DNA of 64,000 nucleotides from Paludibacter sp. (lineage in GTDB: Bacteria > Bacteroidota > Bacteroidia > Bacteroidales > Paludibacteraceae), in the NCBI GenBank assembly GCA_028692715.1, contig JAQUWU010000010.1, positions 52,358 through 116,357 of the forward strand, written 5' to 3'. The notes under the pieces are model-generated. The model was not told the origin of the DNA. It did not search any database and saw nothing but the letters and a program-made list of their open reading frames with translations. Shown in pieces: positions 35,633 to 44,887 of this stretch; positions within the stretch are counted from its first letter, which is position 1; every line of letters begins with the position of its first letter. The position numbers were made by a program, and so were the translations under genes.

Positions 35633-35665
35633 CAAAAGTACAAAAATAACCATCAATGTATCAAA
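35633..35665 (-). promoter_or_regulatory. Candidate promoter upstream of queA
   Basis: On the minus strand TTTG (35662-35665), a 21-nt spacer and TACTTTTG (35633-35640). It would leave a leader of ~300 nt before queA. The rest of the 517-bp gap 35322-35838 is AT-rich; a loose inverted repeat (AAACTTTCA...TGAAAGTTT, ~35702-35757) may end the TPR-gene transcript. No ORF is supported there. Confidence 0.4.
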
Positions 35666-35838
35666 CAAAAAGTATAGATTTTATAAGCACTTAAAAATTA
35701 AAAACTTTCAGTATCACAAATAATGTCAACTTGATTTATTGAGAATATTGAAAGTTTCTAAATTAATTGAATCAATTAAGATTCTAGGTCGATTTTGAGC
35801 AAAAACAATATTAAATTAACGTTTCGTATGCTTGTGAA

Positions 35839-37473
35839 TTATATCTTGCCTTTTAGTGCTTTTTGAATTCCATCTATGGCTTTTTTTGCTGTAGAATTAC
35901 TTGGATCTATTGCAATAATCTTATCCCAATAGGAAAGAGAAAGCGTGTTGTTCTTCTGTAAAAGCGAGTAATATCCTAAATAGCTGTAACACTCAATGAG
36001 AACAGAGTTATATTTAGGATCGGCTTTAGATTCCACAAGACTTACCGTTTGGTCGTAATATGGTTTTGCAAGTCCTAGAAGTGTTTCAGGATCAAGAGCT
36101 GCATTCGCTCTTGCTCTCCAGAAATTTCCTCGATAACCTGTTGGTTCCTTTACGGCTACAATTGCAAATATTGAGTCAGCTTCTGACAATGCTCTTTTCT
36201 TTATCAAAGGATCAGTAGATGAATTATTACCAAGACTATAGTATAATTTCCCTAATGCAATGATTACATCACAAGTCTTTTTAGACTCATCAAGCTTTTT
36301 CAAATATTGAGTGTAAGCAGTAATTGAGTTAAGATAATCTGCCTTATCATTGTACATATCTGATATATCTTTCCAAAGTTCTATTTTAGATGAATCCATC
36401 TTAAGTGCTGTTTGAAACTGTAAAATAGACAAATCAAATTGTTTTGTTTCACGCAATGCTTGACCGTAATATCTATAATCAAGATACGTAAAATCAGGAT
36501 GATCAGTTTGGTTAAAAAAGAGATCTGCCGCTTTTAGGGCATCTCCGTATTTTTTTAAATCAACATTATTCCACATCACCAATCTATTAAAGGCAGGATT
36601 CCTTGGGGCTTTTTGTAATCCTAACTGAGCAACTTCCAAAGACTTCGAAAAATCATTATTCAAAAACAGTGTCATTGCATACTTGGTAAGATCCTGAATA
36701 CTTGAATTACCCGATTGTAAATAACTATTATATAGTTTTGCAGCTTCATCAAAGTTATTTTGAACGTAATAAATATCTGCTAATTCTTTATCAACAAGCA
36801 AGAATGCCGGATCTTTCTGTTTTAGTCGGTTTAACATTTCAATAGAAAGCTTTGGATTTACATTTTTATATGCTCTGGCATATTTTATATAAGCTTCTTT
36901 ACAATTTTCATCATATAAAATTGCCAGTTCGTAATTACTACATGCTTCACCTAAGTCTTGTTGCTCAAGTTTTATATCTCCAAATAGCACAGCAACTGAA
37001 GAAGATTTTGGGTTAATATCTTTTGCTAATTCGCAGTAATCCAACGCTTTTACAGTTAGGCTGTTCATTAAATAAGCTCTTGAAATAGCAATCATTACAT
37101 TCTCATTTTTATTGTTTCCTTTAATTTTGAGAATCCTTTTAATATCAGTTTCTGCACTGGCCAAAGCATATTTCATTTTTATCATTGAATTGCCAATTAC
37201 ATTAAATGAGTTTAAGGGTTCTACATTAAAACCTTTATTAAAATAATAGGATGCTGAATCCAATTGATTTTCTTCAAAATAAATATTACCAAGATAATAA
37301 CATATTTCAGTTCTGTTTAATATATCTGAACTATATTCGTTAAATAAAAGTGATTTGGCAACTTGAGGAAAACCGGCCTTGTAATATGCGATTCCTTGTC
37401 CAGTAGATGATTCTTTTGATGATAAATTAAAAACAAATACAGAAAGGATTAAAAATAAGTAGGTTCGTTTCAT
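35839..37473 (-). CDS. Exported tetratricopeptide-repeat protein
   Basis: A 544-residue protein with a signal peptide (LFLILSVFVFNLSSKES) and about ten TPR units, e.g. ICYYLGNIYFEENQLDSAS, YFNKGFNVEPLNSFN, KALDYCELAKDINPKSSSV, AVLFGDIKLEQQDLGEACS and AKPYYDQTVSLVESKADPKYN. TPRs form protein-binding superhelices; the protein is periplasmic. It ends the six-gene ExbB-ExbD-ExbD-TonB-PstS-like operon, 29 bp after the PstS-like gene. Its partner is probably a component of that energising complex; direct evidence is lacking. Confidence 0.83.
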   Translation of the reverse strand: MKRTYLFLILSVFVFNLSSKESSTGQGIAYYKAGFPQVAKSLLFNEYSSDILNRTEICYYLGNIYFEENQLDSASYYFNKGFNVEPLNSFNVIGNSMIKMKYALASAETDIKRILKIKGNNKNENVMIAISRAYLMNSLTVKALDYCELAKDINPKSSSVAVLFGDIKLEQQDLGEACSNYELAILYDENCKEAYIKYARAYKNVNPKLSIEMLNRLKQKDPAFLLVDKELADIYYVQNNFDEAAKLYNSYLQSGNSSIQDLTKYAMTLFLNNDFSKSLEVAQLGLQKAPRNPAFNRLVMWNNVDLKKYGDALKAADLFFNQTDHPDFTYLDYRYYGQALRETKQFDLSILQFQTALKMDSSKIELWKDISDMYNDKADYLNSITAYTQYLKKLDESKKTCDVIIALGKLYYSLGNNSSTDPLIKKRALSEADSIFAIVAVKEPTGYRGNFWRARANAALDPETLLGLAKPYYDQTVSLVESKADPKYNSVLIECYSYLGYYSLLQKNNTLSLSYWDKIIAIDPSNSTAKKAIDGIQKALKGKI

Positions 37474-37502
37474 TTATTCTGACTATTTATAATAATTATT
37501 GT

Positions 37503-38444
37503 TCATTGTTCATTTTTCACATCTACAACCCTAATTGGCTGAGTTGCGGGTAATAATCCGGATTTAAGAATAATTCGTTGACCCCGATCGGAAGTTAAGA
37601 ATGACGTTAAACCAGATGGTAAAGCACCTCTTGGATCGTTTAAAATTATAAAAACACTTCTAGTCAGCGGATAATATCCATAAAAGAGATAAGCCTGAAA
37701 TGGTTTATAACTGTTTTCGTTTGTTGCTGTAATCTCATTACTGACCGACATAACCCTTATCCCATTTTTAAAAGATAAATTAGTTGTATCTTTTGTATTT
37801 CCTAACCAGTTTACCCCGATTATACCCAAAGCATTAGGGGTTTTGGAAACATAATTTATTACATCAAGATTTGTTTTTTGAGCATTTAATTCAGCGGATA
37901 AGGGCTTGCCGTTACAAATGGAATCTATTGCATAACGAACAGTACTTGAATTTGGATTGTCAAAAACTACATTGATTTTACCTAATTTAGATGTTGGATA
38001 AATTTCATTCCATTTTTTAGACTTTCCTGTCAGTATTTTTCTTAAATCATTTACAGTTATCAATGAATCTGTATTCTGATTATTAACAATTAATGCAATT
38101 GCATCCGTTGCAAGTTTATAACAATGAGGCGAAAACTTTCTACTTTTAAGTGAATTTTTTTCATTATCAGATAATGCACGAGTAACAATTGCTAAACGCA
38201 CACTATCTTTTAACAAACTATTTATTGCATCAACTTCGTTTGTGTATTTAGGAACAATTCCTGCTTGTTCATACTGAGCTTCAAATACATCTAATTCTTC
38301 CTGAATGATAGGTTGGAATGTTTCATCTACAGTTATAGCTATTACACCTGATGAGTAAGTATCAGTTTGTCCATCTTTGCTTTTGGTTTGGCATGAACTT
38401 AACAATATTCCAAAAAGAATAAAATATAATTTAAGACCTTTCAT
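37503..38444 (-). CDS. PstS-like (phosphate-binding family) lipoprotein
   Basis: A 313-residue lipoprotein (FGILLSSCQTKS, Cys19) with a periplasmic binding-protein fold of the PBP-like/PstS superfamily: VAITVDETF-like opening (VIAITVDETFQPIIQEEL), LATDAIALIVNNQNTDSL, VVFDNPNSSTVRYAIDSICNG, ALGIIGVNWLGN, and AYLFYGYYPLTRSVFIILNDPRG. No phosphate ABC transporter is adjacent; instead it sits inside a TonB operon, its ATG abutting the tonB stop codon with no spacer. The ligand is therefore open: it may sense or bind something other than phosphate. Confidence 0.82.
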   Translation of the reverse strand: MKGLKLYFILFGILLSSCQTKSKDGQTDTYSSGVIAITVDETFQPIIQEELDVFEAQYEQAGIVPKYTNEVDAINSLLKDSVRLAIVTRALSDNEKNSLKSRKFSPHCYKLATDAIALIVNNQNTDSLITVNDLRKILTGKSKKWNEIYPTSKLGKINVVFDNPNSSTVRYAIDSICNGKPLSAELNAQKTNLDVINYVSKTPNALGIIGVNWLGNTKDTTNLSFKNGIRVMSVSNEITATNENSYKPFQAYLFYGYYPLTRSVFIILNDPRGALPSGLTSFLTSDRGQRIILKSGLLPATQPIRVVDVKNEQ

Positions 38445-39251
38445 TTATTTTTGTAATTTAAAACTAACAGGCAGTGTGTATTTTACGTTGACATTTACTC
38501 CGTTTTGCTTACCGGGAATCCAATTAGGTAGCATTTTTACAACTCGAACAGCTTCCTTGTCGCATGATGGATCTAACGACCTTACAACTACTACATCTGA
38601 AATTACACCTATTTTAGAAACAACGAATTGTAAAATTACTCTACCTTCGATTCCATTTTCTTGTGCAACTACTGGATATTTAATATTTGAGCTCAAGAAC
38701 TTCATTAATTCATCGTCACCACCAGGGAATTGGGGCATTTGTTCAATTACATCCCATACTTTTTCTGCCACTTCCTGTGTTACGTTTTCTTTAATGTCAG
38801 CAATATCCTTACCATTTACATCATCGTTGCCCTTAACATCTGCTATTGAAATTGCAACTGACGTTCTATTCAACTCTTCCTGACTCTTCATTTCATCGTC
38901 ATCATTTACTTCCTCGTCTTTTTTGATTATTGGAGCTGTAAATTTGATTGAGCTTTTCAATGCGGGTGGTGGTTCAGCAGGGCCTACTTTTTTAATATCA
39001 TTCTTAACTTCTGGTTTTTCTAAGGCAGATAAAGTTGTTACTTCTGTTATAATTTCCCGCTGTTTTGGTTTGACCATATCTATTAATTTTGGCAAGCTAA
39101 ATACTAATAAAACAACAATTGTAATTATTATCATTGCTACATTATGTCGTTTGTTTGATTCAGCACGGAGAGTATATGCTCCATATCCCTTATTTTTACC
39201 CTGAAAAATAAGTTCTCGCCATTCTAAAGAAGTTAAATCTATTTTAGCCAT
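38445..39251 (-). CDS. tonB: TonB family energy transducer
   Basis: A 268-residue protein: short cytoplasmic N terminus (LTSLEWRELIFQGKNKGYGAY), one membrane helix (VAMIIITIVVLLVFSLPKLID), a Pro/Glu-rich periplasmic span, and a TonB C-terminal domain (NIKYPVVAQENGIEGRVILQ, then FVVSKIGVISDVVVVRSLDP, then VKYTLPVSFKL). It delivers proton-motive force from the ExbB/ExbD complex encoded just upstream to outer-membrane receptors. The N-terminal GYGAY motif is typical of Bacteroidota TonB. Confidence 0.9.
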   Translation of the reverse strand: MAKIDLTSLEWRELIFQGKNKGYGAYTLRAESNKRHNVAMIIITIVVLLVFSLPKLIDMVKPKQREIITEVTTLSALEKPEVKNDIKKVGPAEPPPALKSSIKFTAPIIKKDEEVNDDDEMKSQEELNRTSVAISIADVKGNDDVNGKDIADIKENVTQEVAEKVWDVIEQMPQFPGGDDELMKFLSSNIKYPVVAQENGIEGRVILQFVVSKIGVISDVVVVRSLDPSCDKEAVRVVKMLPNWIPGKQNGVNVNVKYTLPVSFKLQK

Positions 39252-39275
39252 ATATTCTTTCTTATTAGCTGCGAT

Positions 39276-39938
39276 TTAAGGATTTTCAAATTTACTTGAA
39301 TAATTTCCTTTCGATTCAAAATTCTTTAAAAGGAATAAATCTCCAGGAGTTATTTTATCTATCACATATTTACCTATATTACAAATTTGCATTTCATCGA
39401 GAGCATCAATAAGGTTCTTATACGTAGCATTATCTGTGGCTTTTATGATTACAACAGGTGTATTCTTTCCACTTTTTATCTCCGACACTTCCTTTGTAAA
39501 CTGTTCTTGAGTAATTTTCAATTGCAATTTTTTCAGTTTTAAATCATTAATTTTTAAAACTGCAGCAGTATTTCTTTTTAATAAATAGGAACGAATTCCA
39601 TCTGCTCTATAAGAACTCAATTTTATAGAATTGTAATTTTTATAATCAGGTTGACCGGTATAATAAAATAATGAATCTCCACCTGAAAGAACCAACGTAA
39701 TGGCTTGAGATGCTTTTACATTGTCTCTATCTTGTTCTGTTATTTTTTTATCATTACTCGGCATGTTAATTTCCATCGTTTGAGGTTTATTCAACGATGT
39801 ACAGAGCATAAAGAAAGTTATCAATAACATATTCATATCCACCATCGGTGTGAAATCAACAAAAATATTGATTTTTTTCTGTTTACTGCCGCCTTTTTTC
39901 TTTTTGCTGCCGCCTTCATTTGATTGTACTTCTGCCAT
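39276..39938 (-). CDS. exbD: ExbD/TolR family biopolymer transport protein (second)
   Basis: A 220-residue protein with a Lys-rich cytosolic start (GGSKKKKGGSKQKKI), then a single helix with the conserved Asp (FVDFTPMVDMNMLLITFFML), and a periplasmic domain (NTPVVIIKATDNATYKNLIDALDEM). The ExbD Asp in the helix takes part in proton use. It is encoded 14 bp after the first exbD-like gene; two different ExbD proteins side by side are characteristic of Bacteroidota. Confidence 0.9.
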   Translation of the reverse strand: MAEVQSNEGGSKKKKGGSKQKKINIFVDFTPMVDMNMLLITFFMLCTSLNKPQTMEINMPSNDKKITEQDRDNVKASQAITLVLSGGDSLFYYTGQPDYKNYNSIKLSSYRADGIRSYLLKRNTAAVLKINDLKLKKLQLKITQEQFTKEVSEIKSGKNTPVVIIKATDNATYKNLIDALDEMQICNIGKYVIDKITPGDLFLLKNFESKGNYSSKFENP

Positions 39939-39952
39939 ATCCTTTTTTCTGT

Positions 39953-40558
39953 TTAATTAGAGGATTCATTTTTCAGAGCTGTAATCAAATTATATCTGTT
40001 TTCTCTTAAGTCTTGAAGAGAATTCATAACATCTTTAATTACTTTATACGGAGTATTTTGATCAGCTTTTATAGCAATTCTCAAATCCGGATTTGTTGCA
40101 CGAGCATTTTTAATCCACATTTTAAATTGATTATCTACACTGTCGGCAGGTATTCCCATATCTTTCAATACCTTATCTTGATTTGCAGGTGTCAATGCTA
40201 AATAGTCTTTCATTTTGCTAATAGGTACCCCAAAAGTAGACTGAACTTTAAATTTTTTCAATTCCTCTGGCGTAAATGTAATACCATACTCATTTCCAAC
40301 GTTTGTCAACGTTTCTACCATATCTTTTTGTTTGTCCATGCTCATAAATATTTTACCTTGAGGATCAATTAATATCTGTAAGATATTTGTCTCTGGTATT
40401 TTTATTTCTGATACCGAAGATGGTGTGGATACTTGTACAGGTTCTTTTTTTACAAATGTCGATGTTAACATAAAAAAAGTCAGCAACAATACCGTTACAT
40501 CACTCATCGCGGTCATGTCGATACGAGTACTTTTTTTTGGTACTTTTATTTTTGACAT
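39953..40558 (-). CDS. exbD: ExbD/TolR family biopolymer transport protein (first)
   Basis: A 201-residue protein: KSTRIDMTAMSDVTVLLLTFFMLTSTF carries the membrane helix with the conserved Asp (MSDVT), followed by a periplasmic domain ending LRIAIKADQNTPYKVIKDVMNSL. It lies 24 bp downstream of exbB. It probably pairs with the second ExbD in an uneven stator complex. Confidence 0.9.
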   Translation of the reverse strand: MSKIKVPKKSTRIDMTAMSDVTVLLLTFFMLTSTFVKKEPVQVSTPSSVSEIKIPETNILQILIDPQGKIFMSMDKQKDMVETLTNVGNEYGITFTPEELKKFKVQSTFGVPISKMKDYLALTPANQDKVLKDMGIPADSVDNQFKMWIKNARATNPDLRIAIKADQNTPYKVIKDVMNSLQDLRENRYNLITALKNESSN

Positions 40559-40582
40559 AATTTCGCTTTTTTAATTAATTGA

Positions 40583-41404
40583 TTATTTGTGAGATGCTGC
40601 AAATGTTTGTACAATTGAGAATCCAACTTCATCAATACAATATGTAATTGAGTCAATTCTACTTGTAAAATAGTTATACGAAATTACTGCTAGCGCACCA
40701 GTTAAAATACCAAAAGCAGTATTAATTAATGCTTCTGAAATACCTTGTGATAAAGCGATAGAATCGGTTCCTCCAGCACCAGCTAAGGACGCAAAAGAAC
40801 GAATCATCCCTATTACAGTCCCCAGTAATCCCATTAAAGTTCCTAAAGTAGTAATAGTAGCTATAATAGGCAGATTTTGGCTTAACATAGGTAGTTCCAA
40901 TGCTGTTGCTTCTTCTACTTCCTTTTGAATTGCAAGCACTTGCTGTTCTTTTGAAAGAGATGTATCCTCTGCAACCTCTGCATATTTTATTAAAGCAGTC
41001 GAAACAACATTAGCAACAGAACCTTGTTGATTATCACAAATTACAGCAGCACCATTAATGTCACCTTTTGATAATGATAATTTGATATCTGCTACGAATT
41101 TCACTAGTTTACCCTTACCTTGTGCTGATTTAATTGCAAAATAACGTTCGACACTTAAAACCAGAACAGTCAATAATAAGGTTTGAATAATTGGTACAAT
41201 AAAACCTCCTTTGTAAATTGTTCCTAATAAATCTCCATCTATCGGATGATTGTTATGATCACCATTAAGAAAGTGAGATGGATTACCAAAAATAAATTCG
41301 TAAATTAATACTGCAAGAACAAAACATGCAATTAGGACTAGCCCCGATGATTTAATCCCTGTAAATGATTTCTTTTGTTTTGATAGATTTTGATTCTTTT
41401 CCAT
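40583..41404 (-). CDS. exbB: MotA/TolQ/ExbB proton channel protein
   Basis: A 273-residue protein with three predicted helices (SGLVLIACFVLAVLIYEFIF; GGFIVPIIQTLLLTVLVLSVE; NLPIIATITTLGTLMGLLGTV then NTAFGILTGALAVISYNYF). The GTLMGLLGTVIGMIRSF motif and the conserved ISEALINTAFG region mark the ExbB/TolQ family. It is the first gene of the six-gene minus-strand operon that ends at 35839. Confidence 0.9.
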   Translation of the reverse strand: MEKNQNLSKQKKSFTGIKSSGLVLIACFVLAVLIYEFIFGNPSHFLNGDHNNHPIDGDLLGTIYKGGFIVPIIQTLLLTVLVLSVERYFAIKSAQGKGKLVKFVADIKLSLSKGDINGAAVICDNQQGSVANVVSTALIKYAEVAEDTSLSKEQQVLAIQKEVEEATALELPMLSQNLPIIATITTLGTLMGLLGTVIGMIRSFASLAGAGGTDSIALSQGISEALINTAFGILTGALAVISYNYFTSRIDSITYCIDEVGFSIVQTFAASHK

Positions 41405-41586
41405 GATGATTTTGATAAAATATTTTGAATATTTAGTTAGATGTACTATACTATAATTCTTCTAATAAATTATTGTATAGTGTTGAATTTAAAATTATTG
41501 ATTGACTTTTAAAGAAAATAATTTCTCGTTTTCTAAAGCAAATTATTGGCTTAAGAAAATAAATATAAATAACTGCCAATCAATTA

Positions 41587-41613
41587 CAAATTTATGTTGC
41601 AATTGAAAAACAA
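41587..41613 (-). promoter_or_regulatory. Candidate promoter of the exbB-tonB operon
   Basis: On the minus strand TTG (41611-41613), a 16-nt spacer and TAAATTTG (41587-41594), leaving a ~180-nt leader before exbB. The only other content of 41405-41658 is AT-rich sequence. Confidence 0.35.
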
Positions 41614-41658
41614 TAATTTAAAAATTAGATGTAGTTGTCCTAAAAAAAGGGGGTGAAA

Positions 41659-42039
41659 TCAAATAATCAACTTGAGAAGTTGATATAGATAGTATCCGTT
41701 CAGCTGTTTTTGTGCAGAATCCTCTTTGTGAAAAGAATTTGCTGACAAGATTTTTTGATTAACTATCAGTATTGTATGATAAATTTGAAAAGAAAATTTA
41801 AATTGAAGTTTTTTGGTAAGTTTAGTTACCGAACAATCTAAATTTGAAGTTTGGATTTCACCAAACAATGAATATTGATTATCTGCGTTTTGAATTTGAG
41901 CGGATCGAATCGGATATTTACATAGTGATATAGAAACATCTTTTTTTGGAATATTGCAATAATTTTTTTCGTTAGTTATTGATGTAGCCCCAATAATTAA
42001 CAATGTAATGGCAAGACAATATAAAAAAAAGGTTTTCAA
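41659..42039 (-). CDS. Small hypothetical exported protein
   Basis: A 126-residue ORF that begins with TTG and a signal-peptide-like N terminus (TFFLYCLAITLLIIGATS). The rest is Lys/Ser/Gln-rich without a recognisable family; NYCNIP, ISLCKYPIRSAQ and SNLDCSVTKL contribute three cysteines. The 374-bp gap upstream (42040-42413) holds possible -7 boxes on the minus strand (CAAAACTA at 42145 and CAAAAGTA at 42181, complement) but no other ORF. Might be a genuine small periplasmic protein or chance; moderate support from the signal peptide only. Confidence 0.45.
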   Translation of the reverse strand: MKTFFLYCLAITLLIIGATSITNEKNYCNIPKKDVSISLCKYPIRSAQIQNADNQYSLFGEIQTSNLDCSVTKLTKKLQFKFSFQIYHTILIVNQKILSANSFHKEDSAQKQLNGYYLYQLLKLII

Positions 42040-42325
42040 GAAGAAATAATTTTAAAAATTGACCTATAAACAAATGCAATATTAATTGAATAAATGACAT
42101 TTAATCAGCGAAATTCTACTCTTGTTGTAAAGATAAAAAAGTAACAAAACTACAAGTACATATTTCTCAATAAAAGCGCTCAAAAGTACTAAAATTATTC
42201 AATTGTATATCTTATTTTTTTGTATTTAGTTTATATTTAGAATTGAACTTGTATTTTTAATGTTTGTTCTGTTTGTTTCGAAAAAAAAAGAGATAACTAT
42301 AACTTTACTAGATAAATATTCAAAA

Positions 42326-42352
42326 TTGCTTGGTGATTATTCATTATCTTTG
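42326..42352 (+). promoter_or_regulatory. Candidate promoter of the Smr-domain gene
   Basis: TTG (42326-42328), a 16-nt spacer and TATCTTTG (42345-42352), about 60 nt before the ATG at 42414. Confidence 0.45.
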
Positions 42353-42413
42353 CAATTAATATGGGTTGATTAAATCATTTATTTAAATAACTTGACATTA
42401 AAAATAAAATAGT

Positions 42414-43490
42414 ATGATACAAAAAGGTGATACCGTTCGTTTTCTGAACGCAGTGGGTGGTGGTGTAGTTGTTCGCATTGACGAAAATAAAAAAATGCTT
42501 TTCGTGGAAGATCAGGATGGATTTGAAATTCCAGTTCTGGAACGTGAATGTATTATGGTGGGCGAAGTAAATAAAGAAACAAATTTTATAAAAAAAGATT
42601 TCAGAACAAAAGTTGTTGCTCCGGAACCAACTTCTCCCTCTCTCCAGAGAGAAAAACCCGAAATGAGGTCTGAGCCCATTATTGAGACCCCTGAAGGAGA
42701 AAAATTAAAAGCGTTACTCGCATTTTTTCCATTGGATATTAAACAATTACAAACTACGGCTTACGAATGTTATTTGGTAAATGACAGTAATTATTATTTA
42801 TATTACAATATCGTAAACGGTGAAAATGAGAACTGGAAATCGGTAGCAAATGGTCTGATAGAGCCAAATATGCAGGAACTGCTTACTGAAATAAACAAAG
42901 AAGAGTTGAGTAGTTGGGAAAAAATACGCATTCAACTCATCCCTTTTAAACAAGGGAAAAATTATATTCCTCAAGATGTCATGGATGTCAACTTAAAAAT
43001 AAATGCTGTAAAATTCTATAAACTTCACAGCTTTACCGAAAGCGACTATTTTGATGAACCGGCAATGATTATTGAAGTTCTTTCTGAAAAAGAAGAAGTG
43101 CAGGAAAATCAACAGCTGATGGACATTTCGCCAGAGGAAATTAAAAAAGCCATGTTTCAGAAAGAAAAAACCGAACGTCCAAGAATTGTAAAACGCCAAC
43201 AACCTGCCGAAGTAATTGAAGTTGATTTACATATCAACGAATTATTGGATTCTACAGCAGGACTTTCCAACGCTGCCATGCTTCAATGTCAGCTAGATAA
43301 ATTCCACGAAGTAATTAACGAAAACAAAAACCGAAAAGGACAAAAAATTGTATTTATTCACGGAAAAGGTGAAGGTGTTTTACGAAAAGAAATTGAAAAG
43401 CTACTCAAAACACAATACAAAGCATACTATTTTCAGGATGCTTCGTTCAGAGAATACGGATTTGGGGCTACTATGGTGACGATAAAGTGA
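42414..43490 (+). CDS. DUF2027/Smr-domain protein
   Basis: A 358-residue protein. The N-terminal Tudor/SH3-like segment GDTVRFLNAVGGGVVVRI and FEIPVLERECIMV opens the DUF2027 domain, and the C-terminal Smr domain has VIEVDLHINELLD, IVFIHGKGEGVLR and DASFREYGFGATMVTI, including the DLH and HGxGxGxLR motifs. Smr domains are nicking nucleases or RNA-binding modules; DUF2027 proteins are Bacteroidota-specific, with unknown function. A palindromic repeat lies in the linker around residues 72-88 (42628-42675). Cytosolic. Confidence 0.85.
   Translation: MIQKGDTVRFLNAVGGGVVVRIDENKKMLFVEDQDGFEIPVLERECIMVGEVNKETNFIKKDFRTKVVAPEPTSPSLQREKPEMRSEPIIETPEGEKLKALLAFFPLDIKQLQTTAYECYLVNDSNYYLYYNIVNGENENWKSVANGLIEPNMQELLTEINKEELSSWEKIRIQLIPFKQGKNYIPQDVMDVNLKINAVKFYKLHSFTESDYFDEPAMIIEVLSEKEEVQENQQLMDISPEEIKKAMFQKEKTERPRIVKRQQPAEVIEVDLHINELLDSTAGLSNAAMLQCQLDKFHEVINENKNRKGQKIVFIHGKGEGVLRKEIEKLLKTQYKAYYFQDASFREYGFGATMVTIK
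42628..42675. repeat. Palindromic repeat inside the Smr-protein linker
   Basis: ACTTCTCCCTCTCTCCAGAG then AGAAAAACCCGAAATGAGG: CTCTCT/AGAGAG hairpin plus diverged C-run and G-run arms. Translated as TSPSLQREKPEMRSE between the two domains. Confidence 0.6.
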
Positions 43491-43574
43491 ATTGGATAAT
43501 TAGTGAGTTGGATATTAGTGGATTTGCGGACAGTGGAAACTAATTAACTAATTAACCAATAACTTAAATCTCCA

Positions 43575-43682
43575 TCATTCAGTTAAAAACAATATCACCC
43601 GCTCCACTGCTTTTTCGCAAACCGGACAAAAAGCCGGTGCTTCATTTGTTTGCATTCGACAATCATAATACGGACGATACAT
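43575..43682 (-). CDS. Possible small zinc-ribbon-like protein
   Basis: A 35-residue frame: MYRPYYDCRMQTNEAPAF, then CPVCEKAVERVILFLTE. The CxxC pair and the upstream Cys give a rubredoxin-like/zinc-ribbon look, and codon use is not random. It lies alone in the 312-bp spacer between two plus-strand genes; the rest of that spacer shows nothing. It could be a true small gene or the remnant of a larger one. No promoter was identified. Confidence 0.4.
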   Translation of the reverse strand: MYRPYYDCRMQTNEAPAFCPVCEKAVERVILFLTE

Positions 43683-43802
43683 TAATTCAAAACTAATTCA
43701 CATCCATTGTTTCACTTTAAGTGATTTATTTTAATGTTCATAGTGAACTTTCTTCTTGTTAAAACAGTTAGTTTACTTAGAGTATACAACCTTAAAATAT
43801 AA

Positions 43803-44768
43803 ATGAATATGAACTACCTGGAACAATTAAAAAAGCACACAAAAGTAGTAGCCGATACCGGCGACTTTTCATCTATTTCGGTCTACAAACCAGCTGATGC
43901 CACCACTAATCCATCCTTAATTTATGCAGCATCGCAAGAACCAAAGTACAGTGGATTGATTGATGAAGCTATCACTTATGCCAAAGATTTGGCTTGTGAC
44001 AAAAAAGATTTATTGCATTGTGCAATGGATAAACTGGCTGTAAATTTCGGATTGGAAATACTAAAAATTGTTCCCGGGCGGGTTTCAACAGAAGTCGATG
44101 CTCGATTATCATTTGACACCGAAGCCACCATCAGAAAAGCGCACGAACTTATTCAACTTTATGAAAAGGCCGGCATTTCACGTGAAAGAATTTTAATTAA
44201 AGTAGCTTCGACCTGGGAAGGTATCAATGCAGCCGAAGAACTCGAAAAAGAAGGAATTCATTGCAATCTGACGTTGCTTTTTTCGATGGCTCAAGCCGTA
44301 CGTTGTGCCGAAGCAAAAGTAACATTGATTTCACCTTTCGTTGGTCGAATTTTGGATTGGCACAAGAAAGATCGTGACGTTGCAGCAATTCCGGCACCCG
44401 AAGATCCGGGTGTGTTATCGGTAACAGAAATCTATCATTATTATAAAAAATTTGGCTACAATACCATTGTAATGGGTGCCAGTTTTAGAAATATGGAAGA
44501 GATTGTAGAATTGGTTGGGTGCGATGCTTTAACTATCGCTCCTGCGTTGCTACAGCAACTTAGAGATACGGAAGGTGTATTGCCTGAAAAATTAAACCCT
44601 CAGGATGCAGTAAAAATGAAAATTCCAGCTATAAAAATGGATGAAAAAACATTTAGGTGGATGATGAATGAAGATGCAATGGCAACTGAAAAGCTGGCCG
44701 AAGGAATCAGAAATTTCACAAAAGATTTAGTGAAATTGGAGAAGAAAATTTCGGTAATGTTGTCGTAA
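43803..44768 (+). CDS. tal: Transaldolase
   Basis: Moves a dihydroxyacetone unit between sedoheptulose-7-P and glyceraldehyde-3-P in the non-oxidative pentose phosphate pathway. The Schiff-base lysine is in [12 protein letters not shown] (~residue 137); [28 protein letters not shown] and [14 protein letters not shown] are standard TalB-type blocks, and the 321 residues match that subfamily. The gene may start at either of two close ATGs (43803 or 43809). It is followed by a strong terminator. Confidence 0.95.
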   Translation: MNMNYLEQLKKHTKVVADTGDFSSISVYKPADATTNPSLIYAASQEPKYSGLIDEAITYAKDLACDKKDLLHCAMDKLAVNFGLEILKIVPGRVSTEVDARLSFDTEATIRKAHELIQLYEKAGISRERILIKVASTWEGINAAEELEKEGIHCNLTLLFSMAQAVRCAEAKVTLISPFVGRILDWHKKDRDVAAIPAPEDPGVLSVTEIYHYYKKFGYNTIVMGASFRNMEEIVELVGCDALTIAPALLQQLRDTEGVLPEKLNPQDAVKMKIPAIKMDEKTFRWMMNEDAMATEKLAEGIRNFTKDLVKLEKKISVMLS

Positions 44769-44837
44769 ATTCAAATTGAGATGATACGGACATAGCCCTG
44801 ATTTCCTAATATTGTAATTGTATAGTACGATATTAAA

Positions 44838-44874
44838 ACAAAAGAACCGAAATATTGCATTTCGGTTCTTTTGT
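44838..44874 (+). terminator. Rho-independent terminator of the transaldolase gene
   Basis: ACAAAAGAACCGAAAT (44838-44853) and its exact complement (44859-44874) form a 16-bp stem with a 5-nt loop, followed by T-rich sequence. Confidence 0.9.
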
Positions 44875-44887
44875 TTATAATTGAATA

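Noticed and set aside
37503-38444. Phosphate uptake operon suggested by the PstS-like protein
   Set aside because: No PstC, PstA, PstB or PhoU gene is adjacent; the gene is embedded in a TonB operon.
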